Assembly: GCF_021010575.1 (NCBI RefSeq)
Contig: NZ_JAJNAG010000003.1
Coordinates: forward strand, 124,001 to 188,000
DNA from: Limnobaculum eriocheiris
GTDB taxonomy: Bacteria > Pseudomonadota > Gammaproteobacteria > Enterobacterales > Enterobacteriaceae
Direction: 5' to 3'
DNA length: 64,000 bases
Of this stretch, positions 39,985 to 48,579 are shown piece by piece (position 1 is the stretch's first letter; each line of letters begins with the position of its first letter). A program made the translations under genes and the position numbers. The notes under the pieces are model-generated. The model was not told the origin of the DNA. It saw only the letters and a list, made by a program, of their open reading frames with translations, and did no database searches.

Positions 39985-40655
39985 AATGTGCTCATCCCCG
40001 GACGCAGCCCTTCAACCGGTTTAACCGGATAGAGCCGCACTTCGAAAGTTTTTAAATCAAAATCGCCGGTCGCTCGGGTGGCCCGTTTGGTTGCGAAATC
40101 GCCCATTGGTGAAATAAAGCGCACCTCTGCTTCAATTTGCTGATTTTTTAATGCTGGTATCTGCAACATCACTTTGTCACCCTTACGCACATTAGCCAAA
40201 ATGTCTTCACGCAGGTTATAGACAAAATAGGCATTCGGCAGGCGAATAATGGTTAACAGCGGGCTGGCGGCGTTAAGCAATTCCCCCTGTTCTGCGGGAA
40301 TGGTGCCAATTTCACCATCTACCGGGGCTTTAACCAGCAGATCGTCCTGCTGAACTTTTATTTGCGTCAGGTTTTCCTCTGCCTGATGAAGGGCGGCGAC
40401 AAAGGCATCTTTCTGTTCGGCGCGATCGCCATGTTGTGCTTCATCCAACAGGGCGCGGGCAGCATTCACTTGATGAAATGCGGTATCCCGGGCTTTGAGC
40501 GAAGCGTCCAGCATAGTGGCAGAGACATAGCCTTTTGGTGCCATACTCTGATTACGGCGATAATCTTTTTCTGTATTCTGATTGATGCGCCGCGCGATAA
40601 ATGCGCCCATTTCCGTGAGATAAATGGCATCGCTGCGGCGTTTCAACATTTGCAA
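39966..40655 (-). pseudogene. HlyD-family membrane-fusion protein, 5' end lost at prophage junction
   Basis: Only the C-terminal about 228 residues remain: the end of a long coiled coil (NTEKDYRRNQSMAPKGYVSATMLDASLKARD), the second half of the lipoyl domain (VKAPVDGEIGTIPAEQGELL), and the beta-barrel and membrane-proximal part (FATKRATRATGDFDLKTFEVRL). The N-terminal membrane anchor, first lipoyl half and first helix are missing. The frame ends upstream at the invertase gene stop (40661), so the prophage joins it here. Any start (TTG 40655 or ATG 40649) would be accidental. The missing part should lie at the far side of the prophage. Confidence 0.85.
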
Positions 40656-40660
40656 AAGAA

Positions 40661-41242
40661 TTACAATCCTACCGCGTCATCCTTCCTCTGACCATCAACC
40701 GGAAAATACCGGTAGAGCGTAGATAACCCCACCCCGTAGATAATGGCCAACTGCTGGCGGGTATGCCCCTTAGCCAATAGCCGCCCAATCTGTTCCCGCT
40801 CATGCGGCTTTAATGCATTGGGTCTTCCACCGATGCGCCCCTGTGCCCTAGCTGCTGTCAGCCCAGCCAGTGTTCGTTCGACGATCAGCTCGCGTTCCAT
40901 CTCCGCCAGTGCAGACATCACGTGGAAAAAGAAACGCCCCATGGCAGTGCTGGTATCAATACTGTCTGTTAAAGAGCGGAAGTGGGCACCGCGTTCATGT
41001 AACTCTGATATCAGTGCGATCAGGTTCTTAACGCTGCGTCCCAGCCTGTCCAGTTTCCACACGACCAGGGTGTCTCCGCTATTAACGCACTTTAAAGCGC
41101 GTTTAAGACCGGGGCGGCTGGCAACTTTTCCGCTCATACGGTCTTCAAAAATGCGGTCACAGTTTGCGCTTGTGAGTGCATTACGCTGTAAATCGCTATT
41201 CTGGTCGATTGTTGATACGCGGATATAACCAATGACGGCCAT
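40661..41242 (-). CDS. gin: Serine DNA invertase, Gin family
   Basis: Gin flips the tail-fibre segment by recombination at two gix sites, helped by Fis. The 193-residue protein, exactly the length of Mu Gin, has the resolvase domain with catalytic Ser10 (MAVIGYIRVS), DTLVVWKLDRLGRS, the long E-helix region (SALAEMERELIVERTLAGL), GRIGGRPNAL, and a C-terminal helix-turn-helix (KGHTRQQLAIIYGVGLSTLYRYF). The ATG at 41242 has GGAGGAG upstream; the longer open frame to 41419 crosses the crossover site and is not coding. It lies 63 bp from one gix site. Confidence 0.95.
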   Translation of the reverse strand: MAVIGYIRVSTIDQNSDLQRNALTSANCDRIFEDRMSGKVASRPGLKRALKCVNSGDTLVVWKLDRLGRSVKNLIALISELHERGAHFRSLTDSIDTSTAMGRFFFHVMSALAEMERELIVERTLAGLTAARAQGRIGGRPNALKPHEREQIGRLLAKGHTRQQLAIIYGVGLSTLYRYFPVDGQRKDDAVGL

Positions 41243-41304
41243 CAATTCTCCTCCTCTATGTCGCGGAGGGAGGATTTTTACAGATTTCGCTATGTGTAAC
41301 CGCT

Positions 41305-41330
41305 TTTCCAAAAACCTTGGTTTAGGGGAA
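41305..41330 (+). repeat. gix-like crossover site 1 (invertase proximal)
   Basis: A 26-bp site of 12+2+12 layout with core CAAAAACCTTGGTTT, highly like Mu gix. It is in inverted orientation to the site at 43162-43187, and 20 of 26 positions agree when aligned. The central dinucleotide is 41317-41318. The reading frame of the silent fibre end passes through it as KNLGL. Confidence 0.88.
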
Positions 41331-41792
41331 GGCTCTGCTTTGCCGGTTGGCGTTCCCATTCCGTGGCCGTCAGCACCCCCCCCAACGGGATGGCTTAAGT
41401 GCAACGGAGCCGCGTTCACTGCTTCCCAGTACCCTAAGCTGGCTCAGGCTTATCCGGCACTCAGACTGCCTGATTTACGCGGGGAGTTTATCCGTGGCTG
41501 GGATGATGGGCGCGGTGTGGATTCCGGGCGTAGCTTACTGTCGGCTCAGGGGGATGCTATTCAAAATATTGTCGGGACGTTGGGAAGAACCCAGCTCTTT
41601 AAAGATACGATGTACACCGGTCCGTTTAATCAAATCGACCAGCTAGGTTCCGTTGGTTTATCTCCTGCTCCCGGCCCTGATGTTGGATATGGTGCCTGTA
41701 ACTGGTCGTTTGATGCATCACGCGCAGTCCGCACTGCAACTGAAACACGTGCGCGAAACATCGCATTTAACTACATCGTGAGGGCCGCATAA
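41305..41792 (+). CDS. Silent alternative tail-fibre C-terminal segment (S')
   Basis: This open frame has no start of its own: it begins at the crossover site (KNLGLGEGSALPVG) and encodes about 160 residues with a phage tail-collar domain (PVGVPIPWPSAPPPTGWLKCNG, then YPALRLPDLRGEFIRGWDDGRG) and a variable tip ending NIAFNYIVRAA. Inversion would fuse it in frame to the constant part of the fibre gene. It is now oriented against the late transcript and silent. It overlaps the next gene by one base. Confidence 0.88.
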
Positions 41793-42391
41793 TGTCTCAG
41801 GCAGAATTAAACAATGAATTTATTGCTACGGTTGCCGGTGATATCACCGTCTTTAACTACTATGGTGAGGCACGCGAATATCTGTCTTCATCCGTTGAGC
41901 ATCTCGCCGTGGGGGTTGGTATTCCTGCAAATTCCTGCACCGATGCGCCGGGCGAAAGCAAAGAGGGTTTTGCCATTTGCCGGACAGCAGATCTAAGTGC
42001 GTGGGAATATGTAGCTGATCGTCGTGGTGAGGTTGTTTACAGCACTGAAACAGGCGAAGCGGTTGCCATCACGGCACTGGGTGATTACCCGGTCGGTACT
42101 ACAACGCTGGCTCCTGCCACTCCATACGATAAGTGGAACGGCAGCGAGTGGGAGACCGACACGAGGGCACTGCACGAGGCAGCAGTGACAGAAGCGGAAC
42201 AGACGAAAACCGCATTATTGGCGGAGGCGACAGCAATTATCGCCCCACTGGCAGATGCTCAGGCTGGAGGCTACATCGATGATGCAGACGTGACACGCCT
42301 GACAGAATGGCAGCGGTACCGATACAGGTTGACTAAAGTCGATACCAGTACCGCGCCTGGCATTACCTTTCCGCCGAAGCCGGAGGTGTAG
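41792..42391 (+). CDS. Silent-phase tail-fibre assembly protein (U')
   Basis: The 199-residue protein matches the tail-fibre assembly (Tfa/U) type: N-terminal part for fibre binding, then CRTADLSAWEYVADRRGEVVYSTETGEAVAI, a T-L-A-P-A-T-P-Y-D-K-W-N-G-rich hinge, and the C-terminal helix LTEWQRYRYRLTKVD common to these chaperones. It follows S' with a one-base overlap and is convergent with the expressed U gene, whose end it overlaps by 29 bases. It would be expressed only after inversion. Confidence 0.88.
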   Translation: MSQAELNNEFIATVAGDITVFNYYGEAREYLSSSVEHLAVGVGIPANSCTDAPGESKEGFAICRTADLSAWEYVADRRGEVVYSTETGEAVAITALGDYPVGTTTLAPATPYDKWNGSEWETDTRALHEAAVTEAEQTKTALLAEATAIIAPLADAQAGGYIDDADVTRLTEWQRYRYRLTKVDTSTAPGITFPPKPEV

Positions 42392-42800
42392 GCCATTTGA
42401 TATCTGGTGCGATGGTCGTATCTACCACCTCAAGCGCATCCAGATAATCTAGCCATAGATTGTACTGTGCCAGCTCGTCACCTTTCAGACGACCAATCGC
42501 CGCTTTACCGGGCCATTGTTTACTATTTATGTAAGCATTGGTCTGGTCAACTCGACTCTGCTTTTCAACAACAGCTGCTGCAGCTAACTCTTCCTGAGTT
42601 GGTGGTGGAATCTCCCCCCAGGATGGGTAGCCATCCTTTCCGGCAATACGCTTTTTCCCGACAGGTGACTCTGCCATAAATTCTTCAGCAATCTTATCTG
42701 AAACTGACCTGGCATCATCAGGCCACGTACCTTCTGCCTTATATAAATCCTCGTTATCAGAAAGATAGAAGGCATTGTTTTTAGCACTATACATATACAT
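42363..42800 (-). CDS. Tail-fibre assembly protein (U, expressed phase)
   Basis: The 145-residue protein has the fibre-chaperone plan: MYSAKNNAFYLSDNEDLYKAEGTWPDDARSVSD, KKRIAGKDGYPSWGEIPPPTQEE, then a helical C-terminal part ending YNLWLDYLDALEVVD...IKWPTPP. It immediately follows the expressed fibre gene, and is needed to fold that particular fibre end. Both lie inside the invertible segment. Confidence 0.88.
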   Translation of the reverse strand: MYMYSAKNNAFYLSDNEDLYKAEGTWPDDARSVSDKIAEEFMAESPVGKKRIAGKDGYPSWGEIPPPTQEELAAAAVVEKQSRVDQTNAYINSKQWPGKAAIGRLKGDELAQYNLWLDYLDALEVVDTTIAPDIKWPTPPASAER

Positions 42801-42801
42801 G

Positions 42802-43662
42802 TCATTTACCTACCGAAAACCAGAAAAAGGCGCTTTGCCCAGGAATCATCCCCGAGCCATCATTTTGATAACACTTAGCCTGAAACCCTATGTTATTAAC
42901 AATCTGATCGTTCAAAACGATTGACTGCATTGCTGTTGGCGTACTTGACTGGCGATAACCAAATCCAATGTAGAAAGGTTTTTGAGTATGAGCAACGGGG
43001 TAATTAATTGTCACAGATCCAACTGAATCAGGAAAACCATTCCCCCATTGAACAATTAGACCACCGGGAAACCTTTGGTAGCCGTTTGTAGACAGACTTG
43101 CAAGAAATGAACTCATATCCGGTATCTGATTTACCCCCGTTCCCACATCCCGTTTTGCCGCTTCTTTCAAACCAAGGTTTTTGACAAAGAGCACCGGGTC
43201 AGGAATATCCGCGCCGTTCTGGTCTTTGGCCAGCTTCTCCGCCAGCTTGTTCAGTACCGTGGTTGCAAAGTTTGGATCGTTACCCAGGGCATCGGCCAGC
43301 TCTTTGAGCGTATCCAGCGTCTCAGGTGCGCTACCAGCAAGTGCGGCAAGCGCTTTGGCCACAAATTCCGTTGTGGCCAGCTTTTTGCTGTTGTCACTGT
43401 TTGCCGGTGTGGGCGCAGTCGGCGTGCCGGTGAATGTTGGGCTGGCCTTTGGCGCGTACTGAGTATGCGGGTCTGCTGCCGCGATGTGCGCAGCAAGGTC
43501 TGTTCCGCCTTTTTCGACCTGTTGCTTCAGGTACAACGTGCGGCTGGCCAGTTGTTTACCCTGGCGGTTAGAAATTCCGTCAGGCCCGCCCAGAACGGGG
43601 TCAGAGACCTCAATCTGGTAGATGCCGTCTTCCCACTGCGGGGTTTCAGGTAGGTTTGCCAT
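42802..43662 (-). CDS. Tail-fibre protein (S), constant start plus expressed variable end
   Basis: The 286-residue fibre has a constant N-terminal part outside the invertible segment (about residues 1-162: baseplate-attachment [19 protein letters not shown], a [22 protein letters not shown] repeat region, and [34 protein letters not shown]), and a variable tip beginning at the crossover site [16 protein letters not shown] and ending [11 protein letters not shown] with GGLIVQWG. The tip probably binds the host receptor. It starts 2 bp after the gpI stop. Mu S is longer; this is a short fibre. Confidence 0.9.
   Translation of the reverse strand: MANLPETPQWEDGIYQIEVSDPVLGGPDGISNRQGKQLASRTLYLKQQVEKGGTDLAAHIAAADPHTQYAPKASPTFTGTPTAPTPANSDNSKKLATTEFVAKALAALAGSAPETLDTLKELADALGNDPNFATTVLNKLAEKLAKDQNGADIPDPVLFVKNLGLKEAAKRDVGTGVNQIPDMSSFLASLSTNGYQRFPGGLIVQWGNGFPDSVGSVTINYPVAHTQKPFYIGFGYRQSSTPTAMQSIVLNDQIVNNIGFQAKCYQNDGSGMIPGQSAFFWFSVGK
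43162..43187 (-). repeat. gix-like crossover site 2 (inside the fibre gene)
   Basis: A 26-bp site of 12+2+12 layout within the fibre coding frame, read on the minus strand with the same 15-base core CAAAAACCTTGGTTT as site 1. Central dinucleotide 43174-43175. Very close to Mu gixR. It marks the border between constant and variable fibre parts. Confidence 0.88.
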
Positions 43663-43664
43663 AA

Positions 43665-44243
43665 TTAACTGCTCCCGTGGTTATAGCTGCCGTCATAGTT
43701 GACGGTGTTGTTATAGCGAATGGCGACAGACTGATACTCAAGGCTCGCCAGATGGCAGCGGGCCGGAGCAAAGGCAGCGAGCGTCTGACGTAACAGTGCT
43801 GCCTGGTCGTTAGTAATGGGCTGTTGAAGGATGACGCGATAGACCGCCCAGGCTTCCGCATCACCATGGACGAAAAGCCCGTTGTAAGTGTGTTTGCCGT
43901 CGTAGCCAATCTGGCCAGTGCCTTCAATCAGATCCACTTCGCCAAAGCCAAAACGGCGGATAATTTCCCGGATTGACCACGGCGTCCCTTTGTAGCGGTG
44001 CAGCTCGATAGCGGATTTGATAAGCATGCGGCGAACATCGTCCGATTCCGCCAGCTCCCAGCCATCGCCGAACAGTGAGAACTGCTCGCCCAGCCATGGC
44101 AGCGCGGAACTGTCTACGATATCGACGAGATAAACCATCAGTACGCTCAAGTCGATGTTATCCAGCCGCCCGGCCAGTCTTCCCAGCGTTCTGAGACTGA
44201 TATCACCCTCAAGCGGCGGCGGGAGTTGTAGCGGCTCAGCCAT
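43665..44243 (-). CDS. P2 gpI-like baseplate/tail protein
   Basis: gpI is a baseplate wedge component of contractile tails. The 192-residue protein has the family pattern: [51 protein letters not shown], then [24 protein letters not shown], and a beta-rich end. It overlaps gpJ by 8 bases and precedes the fibre gene, as in P2. Confidence 0.9.
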   Translation of the reverse strand: MAEPLQLPPPLEGDISLRTLGRLAGRLDNIDLSVLMVYLVDIVDSSALPWLGEQFSLFGDGWELAESDDVRRMLIKSAIELHRYKGTPWSIREIIRRFGFGEVDLIEGTGQIGYDGKHTYNGLFVHGDAEAWAVYRVILQQPITNDQAALLRQTLAAFAPARCHLASLEYQSVAIRYNNTVNYDGSYNHGSS

Positions 44244-45339
44244 CAGACACTCCGGTCATGTTAAGAGTGATCGCCGTACAGTTTGCCCATTCGTTTTCTG
44301 CCACTACCTTCAGCGCCGGTGTCACCAGTTCGACCTGATACACTCCGGCAACGGACAGCACGCTGATAATCTGACTGGGGACAATATCGCGCCCCAGAGT
44401 GGCGGTACGGGACGCCACCCAGTTCTGTATCGCGCTGTTGGCACTATCCTTTATCGAGTTGGCATCCTGGTCACGATAAATAGTGATGTTGGCTTCAATG
44501 GCGTAATCAACCTGCACAGGTGTTTTAGCCCGCACGGTATCAGTGAGCGGTCTGACTTTCTCATCCGAACAGAAGCTCTCGACCAGCGTGAGGATGCTGT
44601 CGTCCGGCAGACCGGTGCTGAGCAGTGGATACAGCTCGACGGTGCCGGGCACAGGCGAGAGAACGGCGACATCGACAATGCTGGGATGTGCTCCCATGGC
44701 ATGAAAACGGTATGCCATACGGCTTCCGGCGTTGGTGAATGACTCCGGGGCCAGTTTGGTACGCTCGCGAAGCCTGTCATTGTCTTCCTGCTCAGAACCG
44801 CCAGAACTGGCCACCAGATTAGTCACCTGCAGGTCGACGTTATCAATCTCATCGAGCAACTGACTAACCTGCGCAGGTTGCCAGCCGTTGCCAGCGGCTC
44901 CCGGTTCAGTACAGGTGGCCGTGGCATTGACCAGCAACAATCCGGCCTTCAGCACCACGTCCGTATCGGTGGCAAAAATAATGCTATCGGAAGCGCTGAC
45001 GCGGGTTCCTGCCGGAATCAGCACATCAATGGCCAGCGCCTCATCCACGGAGAACTGAAGCGTTGTGGTGGCAGGCTGTGCGGCAAGACGATATACACCG
45101 ACAAGTTCACTGAGGTAATCAATCATCGGCTCACGGGCAAAGGCGACCAGATTCTGCTTCGCCGCCTCCTGTACCGCCACCCTGACCAGCATTTCGCGAT
45201 AGGCCCAGAGGTCAATCAGCAGACGTTCGGCCTGTGCCGGATACAGCGTTTTGCCGGTATCCGCCTCATACTTCGCAATCATTTCTGCCGTGATTTTGTC
45301 GGCATCGCGTTCAATAAAATCGGGTTCTGTCAGCGCCAT
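44236..45339 (-). CDS. P2 gpJ-like baseplate protein (Baseplate J family)
   Basis: gpJ forms the baseplate wedge. The 367-residue protein has the family features: FIERDADKITAEMIAKYEADTGKTLYPAQAERLLIDLWAYRE at the start, LIPAGTRVSASDSIIFATDTDVVL, and GGSEQEDNDRLRERTKLAPESFTNAGSRMAYRFHA, with VAVLSPVPGTVELYPLLS. It overlaps gpW upstream by 10 bases. Confidence 0.93.
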   Translation of the reverse strand: MALTEPDFIERDADKITAEMIAKYEADTGKTLYPAQAERLLIDLWAYREMLVRVAVQEAAKQNLVAFAREPMIDYLSELVGVYRLAAQPATTTLQFSVDEALAIDVLIPAGTRVSASDSIIFATDTDVVLKAGLLLVNATATCTEPGAAGNGWQPAQVSQLLDEIDNVDLQVTNLVASSGGSEQEDNDRLRERTKLAPESFTNAGSRMAYRFHAMGAHPSIVDVAVLSPVPGTVELYPLLSTGLPDDSILTLVESFCSDEKVRPLTDTVRAKTPVQVDYAIEANITIYRDQDANSIKDSANSAIQNWVASRTATLGRDIVPSQIISVLSVAGVYQVELVTPALKVVAENEWANCTAITLNMTGVSDG

Positions 45340-45677
45340 AGCAGTTCCTGAGTCCGGGGTTGTCCGTCTGAGCCTTTCCAGCTCACCCGGAGCGTAAGAT
45401 GTTCACCGTCAACGGCGGGTTTAACTGACGTCAGCTGGCAGCGAGGCTCCCAGCGGCGAATGGCATCGACGGACTCGCGCACGACGTGCGGAATGGCACG
45501 ATCAACGGGCCAGTCAATATAAAGGTGAAGATTGCTGCCGAACTCCGGGCGGTGCGGGTCGCTGCCACGAGGAGTGCGCAGAATGATTTGAATGGCCTGC
45601 CAGATATCATCCAGCCCCTGGACGATTTCGCCGGGGGCCTGCAGGGCCGGTTGCCAGAATACTGAGGTTGTTTTCAT
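45330..45677 (-). CDS. P2 gpW/T4 gp25-like baseplate protein
   Basis: A 115-residue member of the GPW/gp25 family, a baseplate sheath initiator. Visible are IVQGLDDIWQAIQIILRTPRGSDPHRPEFGSNLHLYIDWP and the C-terminal strand EHLTLRVSWKGSDG. It lies between gpV and gpJ as in P2. Confidence 0.92.
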   Translation of the reverse strand: MKTTSVFWQPALQAPGEIVQGLDDIWQAIQIILRTPRGSDPHRPEFGSNLHLYIDWPVDRAIPHVVRESVDAIRRWEPRCQLTSVKPAVDGEHLTLRVSWKGSDGQPRTQELLWR

Positions 45678-45732
45678 GGGGGCAGTATTGCCCCCGGAAG
45701 GGAATGCCGATATTAAAGGCGTTTAATAAGGT

Positions 45733-46329
45733 TCAGTGGGAGTGGTGGTTGGAGTTTGCGCCATCAGACAGCATGCTACCGGTGGCGTGGGCATTCCCTT
45801 CAATCTCGATATTGCCCTGAATGGTTGCGGTGGCACCTTCACCGCCAGAACCAGTCATGCCTCCCTCATAAGTGAGCTTACCCATGACAAGCAGGTCCCC
45901 GGTCATTATGGTTTCTGGCGCATCAATCGTGGCTTTCTGCGTTTTCACGAGCACGTCAGCACTACACTCAATCACAAGATGCTCGATCCCGCCCTTAATG
46001 GTGAGCGTATGGGTGCCCCGGTGGTAGCTGATCTCCGCCCCGTCGCTGAAAGTTGTGCCGCGAACGTTCTTGTCGCTGAACGAGGGTCTATCAATGTCGG
46101 AATAGACTGCACCAAGAATCACACCATCTTCGCCGTTTTCATCCAGCAGCACCTTGACCTGCTCCCCCACGTCCGGGAGCCAGTAGTCTTTGTTGTTCTG
46201 GGTATTACGCTGAAGGACGTCCAGCCAGTTGGTGCGCATGTTATCGCACTCAGGCAAACGGACGCGGGCTTTCACGCCATCAGCATCGACGGCACTGACT
46301 GTACCGGTCTGCAGGGTTACGCCTGTCAT
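45733..46329 (-). CDS. P2 gpV-like baseplate spike
   Basis: gpV is the cell-puncturing spike at the tail tip. The 198-residue protein has the OB-fold start (VSAVDADGVKARVRLPE), GEQVKVLLDENGEDGVILGAVYSD, a beta-helix part (about 95-185), and ends with NSNHHSH; a terminal H-x-H in gpV binds iron at the spike apex. The overlap with gpD is 4 bases. Confidence 0.92.
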   Translation of the reverse strand: MTGVTLQTGTVSAVDADGVKARVRLPECDNMRTNWLDVLQRNTQNNKDYWLPDVGEQVKVLLDENGEDGVILGAVYSDIDRPSFSDKNVRGTTFSDGAEISYHRGTHTLTIKGGIEHLVIECSADVLVKTQKATIDAPETIMTGDLLVMGKLTYEGGMTGSGGEGATATIQGNIEIEGNAHATGSMLSDGANSNHHSH

Positions 46330-47495
46330 TTTTTCTTTTCCTTTATTACCGTGGATGTGCTGCCGTCCGGCTTGTAGACAGTAAGTGTCTGGGTCTTGCC
46401 GGTCTTATTGCCTTTCTTCGCCTTACCCCGCGTCACCGGCCCCCGCGCCACATCCAGCTCGGTCACGTAGCCGCTGCTGCGGTCAAGCGTATGGCGGGCA
46501 GTGGTTATCAGCCACGGCCCGGATAGCTGGCCAAAGCCTGACAGCTCAATTTTATTGCCCGCTGTCAGCTGGGATGCGCCCATCAGCGTCAGTGAGCCGC
46601 TCTGCTGGTATTCGTTGTGACGAGCCAGCGCGGAATCGGCCTTAATGCGGGCGCTGTCCGGGTCACTGACGCGGCTGTTGACCTGAAGCCGATCGGCGCT
46701 GGTGACCTTGCCGCCTTTGGTTTGCTTGCTGCTCTCACTGGTACCACCGTCAGCCTCATACACAATCAGCTTTTTCGAGCTGCTCTTCTGGTGCTTGACC
46801 CTGGCGGATTTGTAGACCCGGTTGATGGTATCGCGCAGCGAGTAACGGGCCACGTCCTGCGGCTTCAGCTGCCGCACCGGCTCCTGGCTGCGAAGCGTGG
46901 CCAGATGCGAAAATATCAGCTGGTCGCTGACAATCTTCACCGCATAGCCGTACTCGCTGGCAAGCCGGTGCAGAAAGGCCACATCGGTCTCGGCGTACTG
47001 CGTCACCCGGTCAATTTTGATGACCTCGATGCTGCCGACAAGCTTCAGCTGATGCTTTTTGGCAATACGCCCGGCGATGGCCGCCAGCGTTGTGCTTTCG
47101 AAACCTCGACTTGATTTCGTCCGTAACGCGCTGTTGACTGAGGTGGCCACGCCCCGGATAGAAACCACGGACGCAGGCGAACTGACCTCGATCTCGTCGA
47201 TAGAGAAGGTACCGCAGGACAACAGCTTCTCGCCCTGGTAGCCCACCTTCAGGGTCAGCGTGTCGCCTTTGCCCGGATACCACGTATCCAGCCAGCGACC
47301 ATCGGTATCATCCAGCTCCACTTCGATGGTGTCGGACTCATTTTTGATGTTATCGCTGTACGTAATGCGGGTGACGTACGGGGTGATATCGCTGGTGATA
47401 TTCTTTTTCAGATACCACAAGGTGAACACCGGTGAAAGTACATCGCTGACGCCAGTCAGGGCAGACGATGCCTGCGAACTGCTTACCTCAGCCAT
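46326..47495 (-). CDS. P2 gpD-like tail hub protein
   Basis: gpD is a T4 gp27-like hub of the baseplate. The 389-residue protein shows FTLWYLKKNITSDITPYVTRITYSDN, DTIEVELDDTDGRW, GKGDTLTLKVGYQGEKLLSCGTFSIDEIE, and VTQYAETDVAFLHRLASEYGYAVKI, all standard for the family, and a basic C-terminal end (KAKKGNKTGK). It overlaps gpX by 13 bases. Confidence 0.93.
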   Translation of the reverse strand: MAEVSSSQASSALTGVSDVLSPVFTLWYLKKNITSDITPYVTRITYSDNIKNESDTIEVELDDTDGRWLDTWYPGKGDTLTLKVGYQGEKLLSCGTFSIDEIEVSSPASVVSIRGVATSVNSALRTKSSRGFESTTLAAIAGRIAKKHQLKLVGSIEVIKIDRVTQYAETDVAFLHRLASEYGYAVKIVSDQLIFSHLATLRSQEPVRQLKPQDVARYSLRDTINRVYKSARVKHQKSSSKKLIVYEADGGTSESSKQTKGGKVTSADRLQVNSRVSDPDSARIKADSALARHNEYQQSGSLTLMGASQLTAGNKIELSGFGQLSGPWLITTARHTLDRSSGYVTELDVARGPVTRGKAKKGNKTGKTQTLTVYKPDGSTSTVIKEKKK

Positions 47496-47695
47496 GGCGG
47501 AGTATCCTCTTCTGTCGTGGCTTCTTCAGCCTCAATCACCGGGATAAGCAACAACAGCCCGGAGGGAAGCACTGGCGTGATGGCCACGTGCGGATTGGCG
47601 GCAATAATCCGGGGGTAGCCCATCGGGTCGCCGTAATACTGCCAGGCAAGCGCGTCCCAGCGCTCCCCGTCACGGGTGACATGCTCAAGAAACAT
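47483..47695 (-). CDS. P2 gpX-like small tail protein (LysM-like)
   Basis: The 70-residue protein matches gpX: LEHVTRDGERWDALAWQYYGDPMGYPRIIAANPHV, a LysM-like fold, then VLPSGLLLLIP. It joins gpU and gpD in the gene order and is a P2-type marker, since Mu tails use a different set. Confidence 0.9.
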   Translation of the reverse strand: MFLEHVTRDGERWDALAWQYYGDPMGYPRIIAANPHVAITPVLPSGLLLLIPVIEAEEATTEEDTPPWLR

Positions 47696-48579
47696 CAGAC
47701 ACTCCTCGCCATGATTCTGGCTGCCATGGTGCTTAACCCCGGCGACATACGGGTGAACGTGGTGCTGGCGGAATTAAGCTGGCCGGAAACCGCATCCAGT
47801 GCCGCCGCAATATTGCTCCCGTCAACGCCGTTCAGCGCGGACTGCGCTTGCTGAACATACGAGGCGGCCTCACCGGTGGACCGGGCCAGGCTGACGGCAT
47901 CCGGCATGGACTCCGCCAGCGCATTAAACGCCGGGATACTGCTGCCCAGCGACCCGGAGATATTCCCCAGCCCACTCATCAATCCTGGTACGCGGGTCAG
48001 CGCCACAGTCGGGTTATCCTTCATTTTCTGTGCAATCCGTACCGCGCTCATGGTGGTCTGGAGCACTGACTGTGCCTGCTTCGCATAGTTGACGCCGTCC
48101 CGTACGTACTGCGCCACGCCGGAAGGTGACGGAACCGCAGAAGACACCGCGCCGGTGCCCGGTACCTGCGCACGGATAGCGGGCGGCTTCAGAGGGTTTT
48201 TAGGGTCGCCGATGTACTCCCGGAGAGACGCGGTGGCATTGACGGCCAGCACGTTGCCGGTGCTGTCGGTCTGCTCGCTAGTCGCGGTCACGTCGGTAAT
48301 CACAAACCAGCCGCGATAGTCGCCATTCCCGAAGACCAGCGCCAGCGCCTGATGGGCCTTCATCGCCGTTCTGAGGCGTGCCAGCTCGACGTCGGGCACG
48401 CAATAGTGCTGGTGAAAGACCAGGCTTATCTGGATTTCATCCAGCTTGTCGCCGATGAACTGCAGGCCGGGCTTCCCTTCGATGCGGGCATGCTCGGCAT
48501 AATCGACGCCGAACGTCGCCTCGAAGCCATCCCAGTAGGTAATCAGCTCAAATTCAATATCGCCCAGAACCGCAAACAT
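47695..48579 (-). CDS. P2 gpU-like tail protein with long C-terminal extension
   Basis: gpU lies at the end of the tail tube. The N-terminal about 135 residues match it: FAVLGDIEFELITYWDGFEATFGVDYAEHARIEGKPGLQFIGDKLDEIQISLVFH and FGNGDYRGWFVITDVTATSEQTDSTGNVLAVNATASLREY. The rest (to residue 294) is an Ala/Ser/Val-rich helical extension absent from the 159-residue P2 protein. Its start overlaps the tape-measure stop by one base. Confidence 0.88.
   Translation of the reverse strand: MFAVLGDIEFELITYWDGFEATFGVDYAEHARIEGKPGLQFIGDKLDEIQISLVFHQHYCVPDVELARLRTAMKAHQALALVFGNGDYRGWFVITDVTATSEQTDSTGNVLAVNATASLREYIGDPKNPLKPPAIRAQVPGTGAVSSAVPSPSGVAQYVRDGVNYAKQAQSVLQTTMSAVRIAQKMKDNPTVALTRVPGLMSGLGNISGSLGSSIPAFNALAESMPDAVSLARSTGEAASYVQQAQSALNGVDGSNIAAALDAVSGQLNSASTTFTRMSPGLSTMAARIMARSV

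Larger units (their letters stand above)
41318..43174. mobile_element. Invertible tail-fibre segment (G-segment type)
   Basis: The 1.86-kb segment between the cores of two inverted gix-like sites carries two convergent sets: the expressed fibre end and its assembly gene on the minus strand, and the silent S' and U' on the plus strand. Gin inversion would exchange which set is fused to the constant fibre part. This is known for Mu and P1; here it is read from the site sequences and frames. Confidence 0.88.

Noticed and set aside
40630-40680. Mu-type end repeat at the prophage border
   Set aside because: TTTGCAAAAG loosely recalls a Mu right end, but the match is short and has no repeated binding sites nearby.
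41232-41304. Start of a plus-strand frame leading into S'
   Set aside because: This part overlaps the gin start and precedes the crossover site; it is only an accidental opening before the silent fibre end.
41243-41419. N-terminal extension of the invertase frame
   Set aside because: It crosses the gix site and would change with inversion; Gin starts at the internal ATG with a strong ribosome site and family length.
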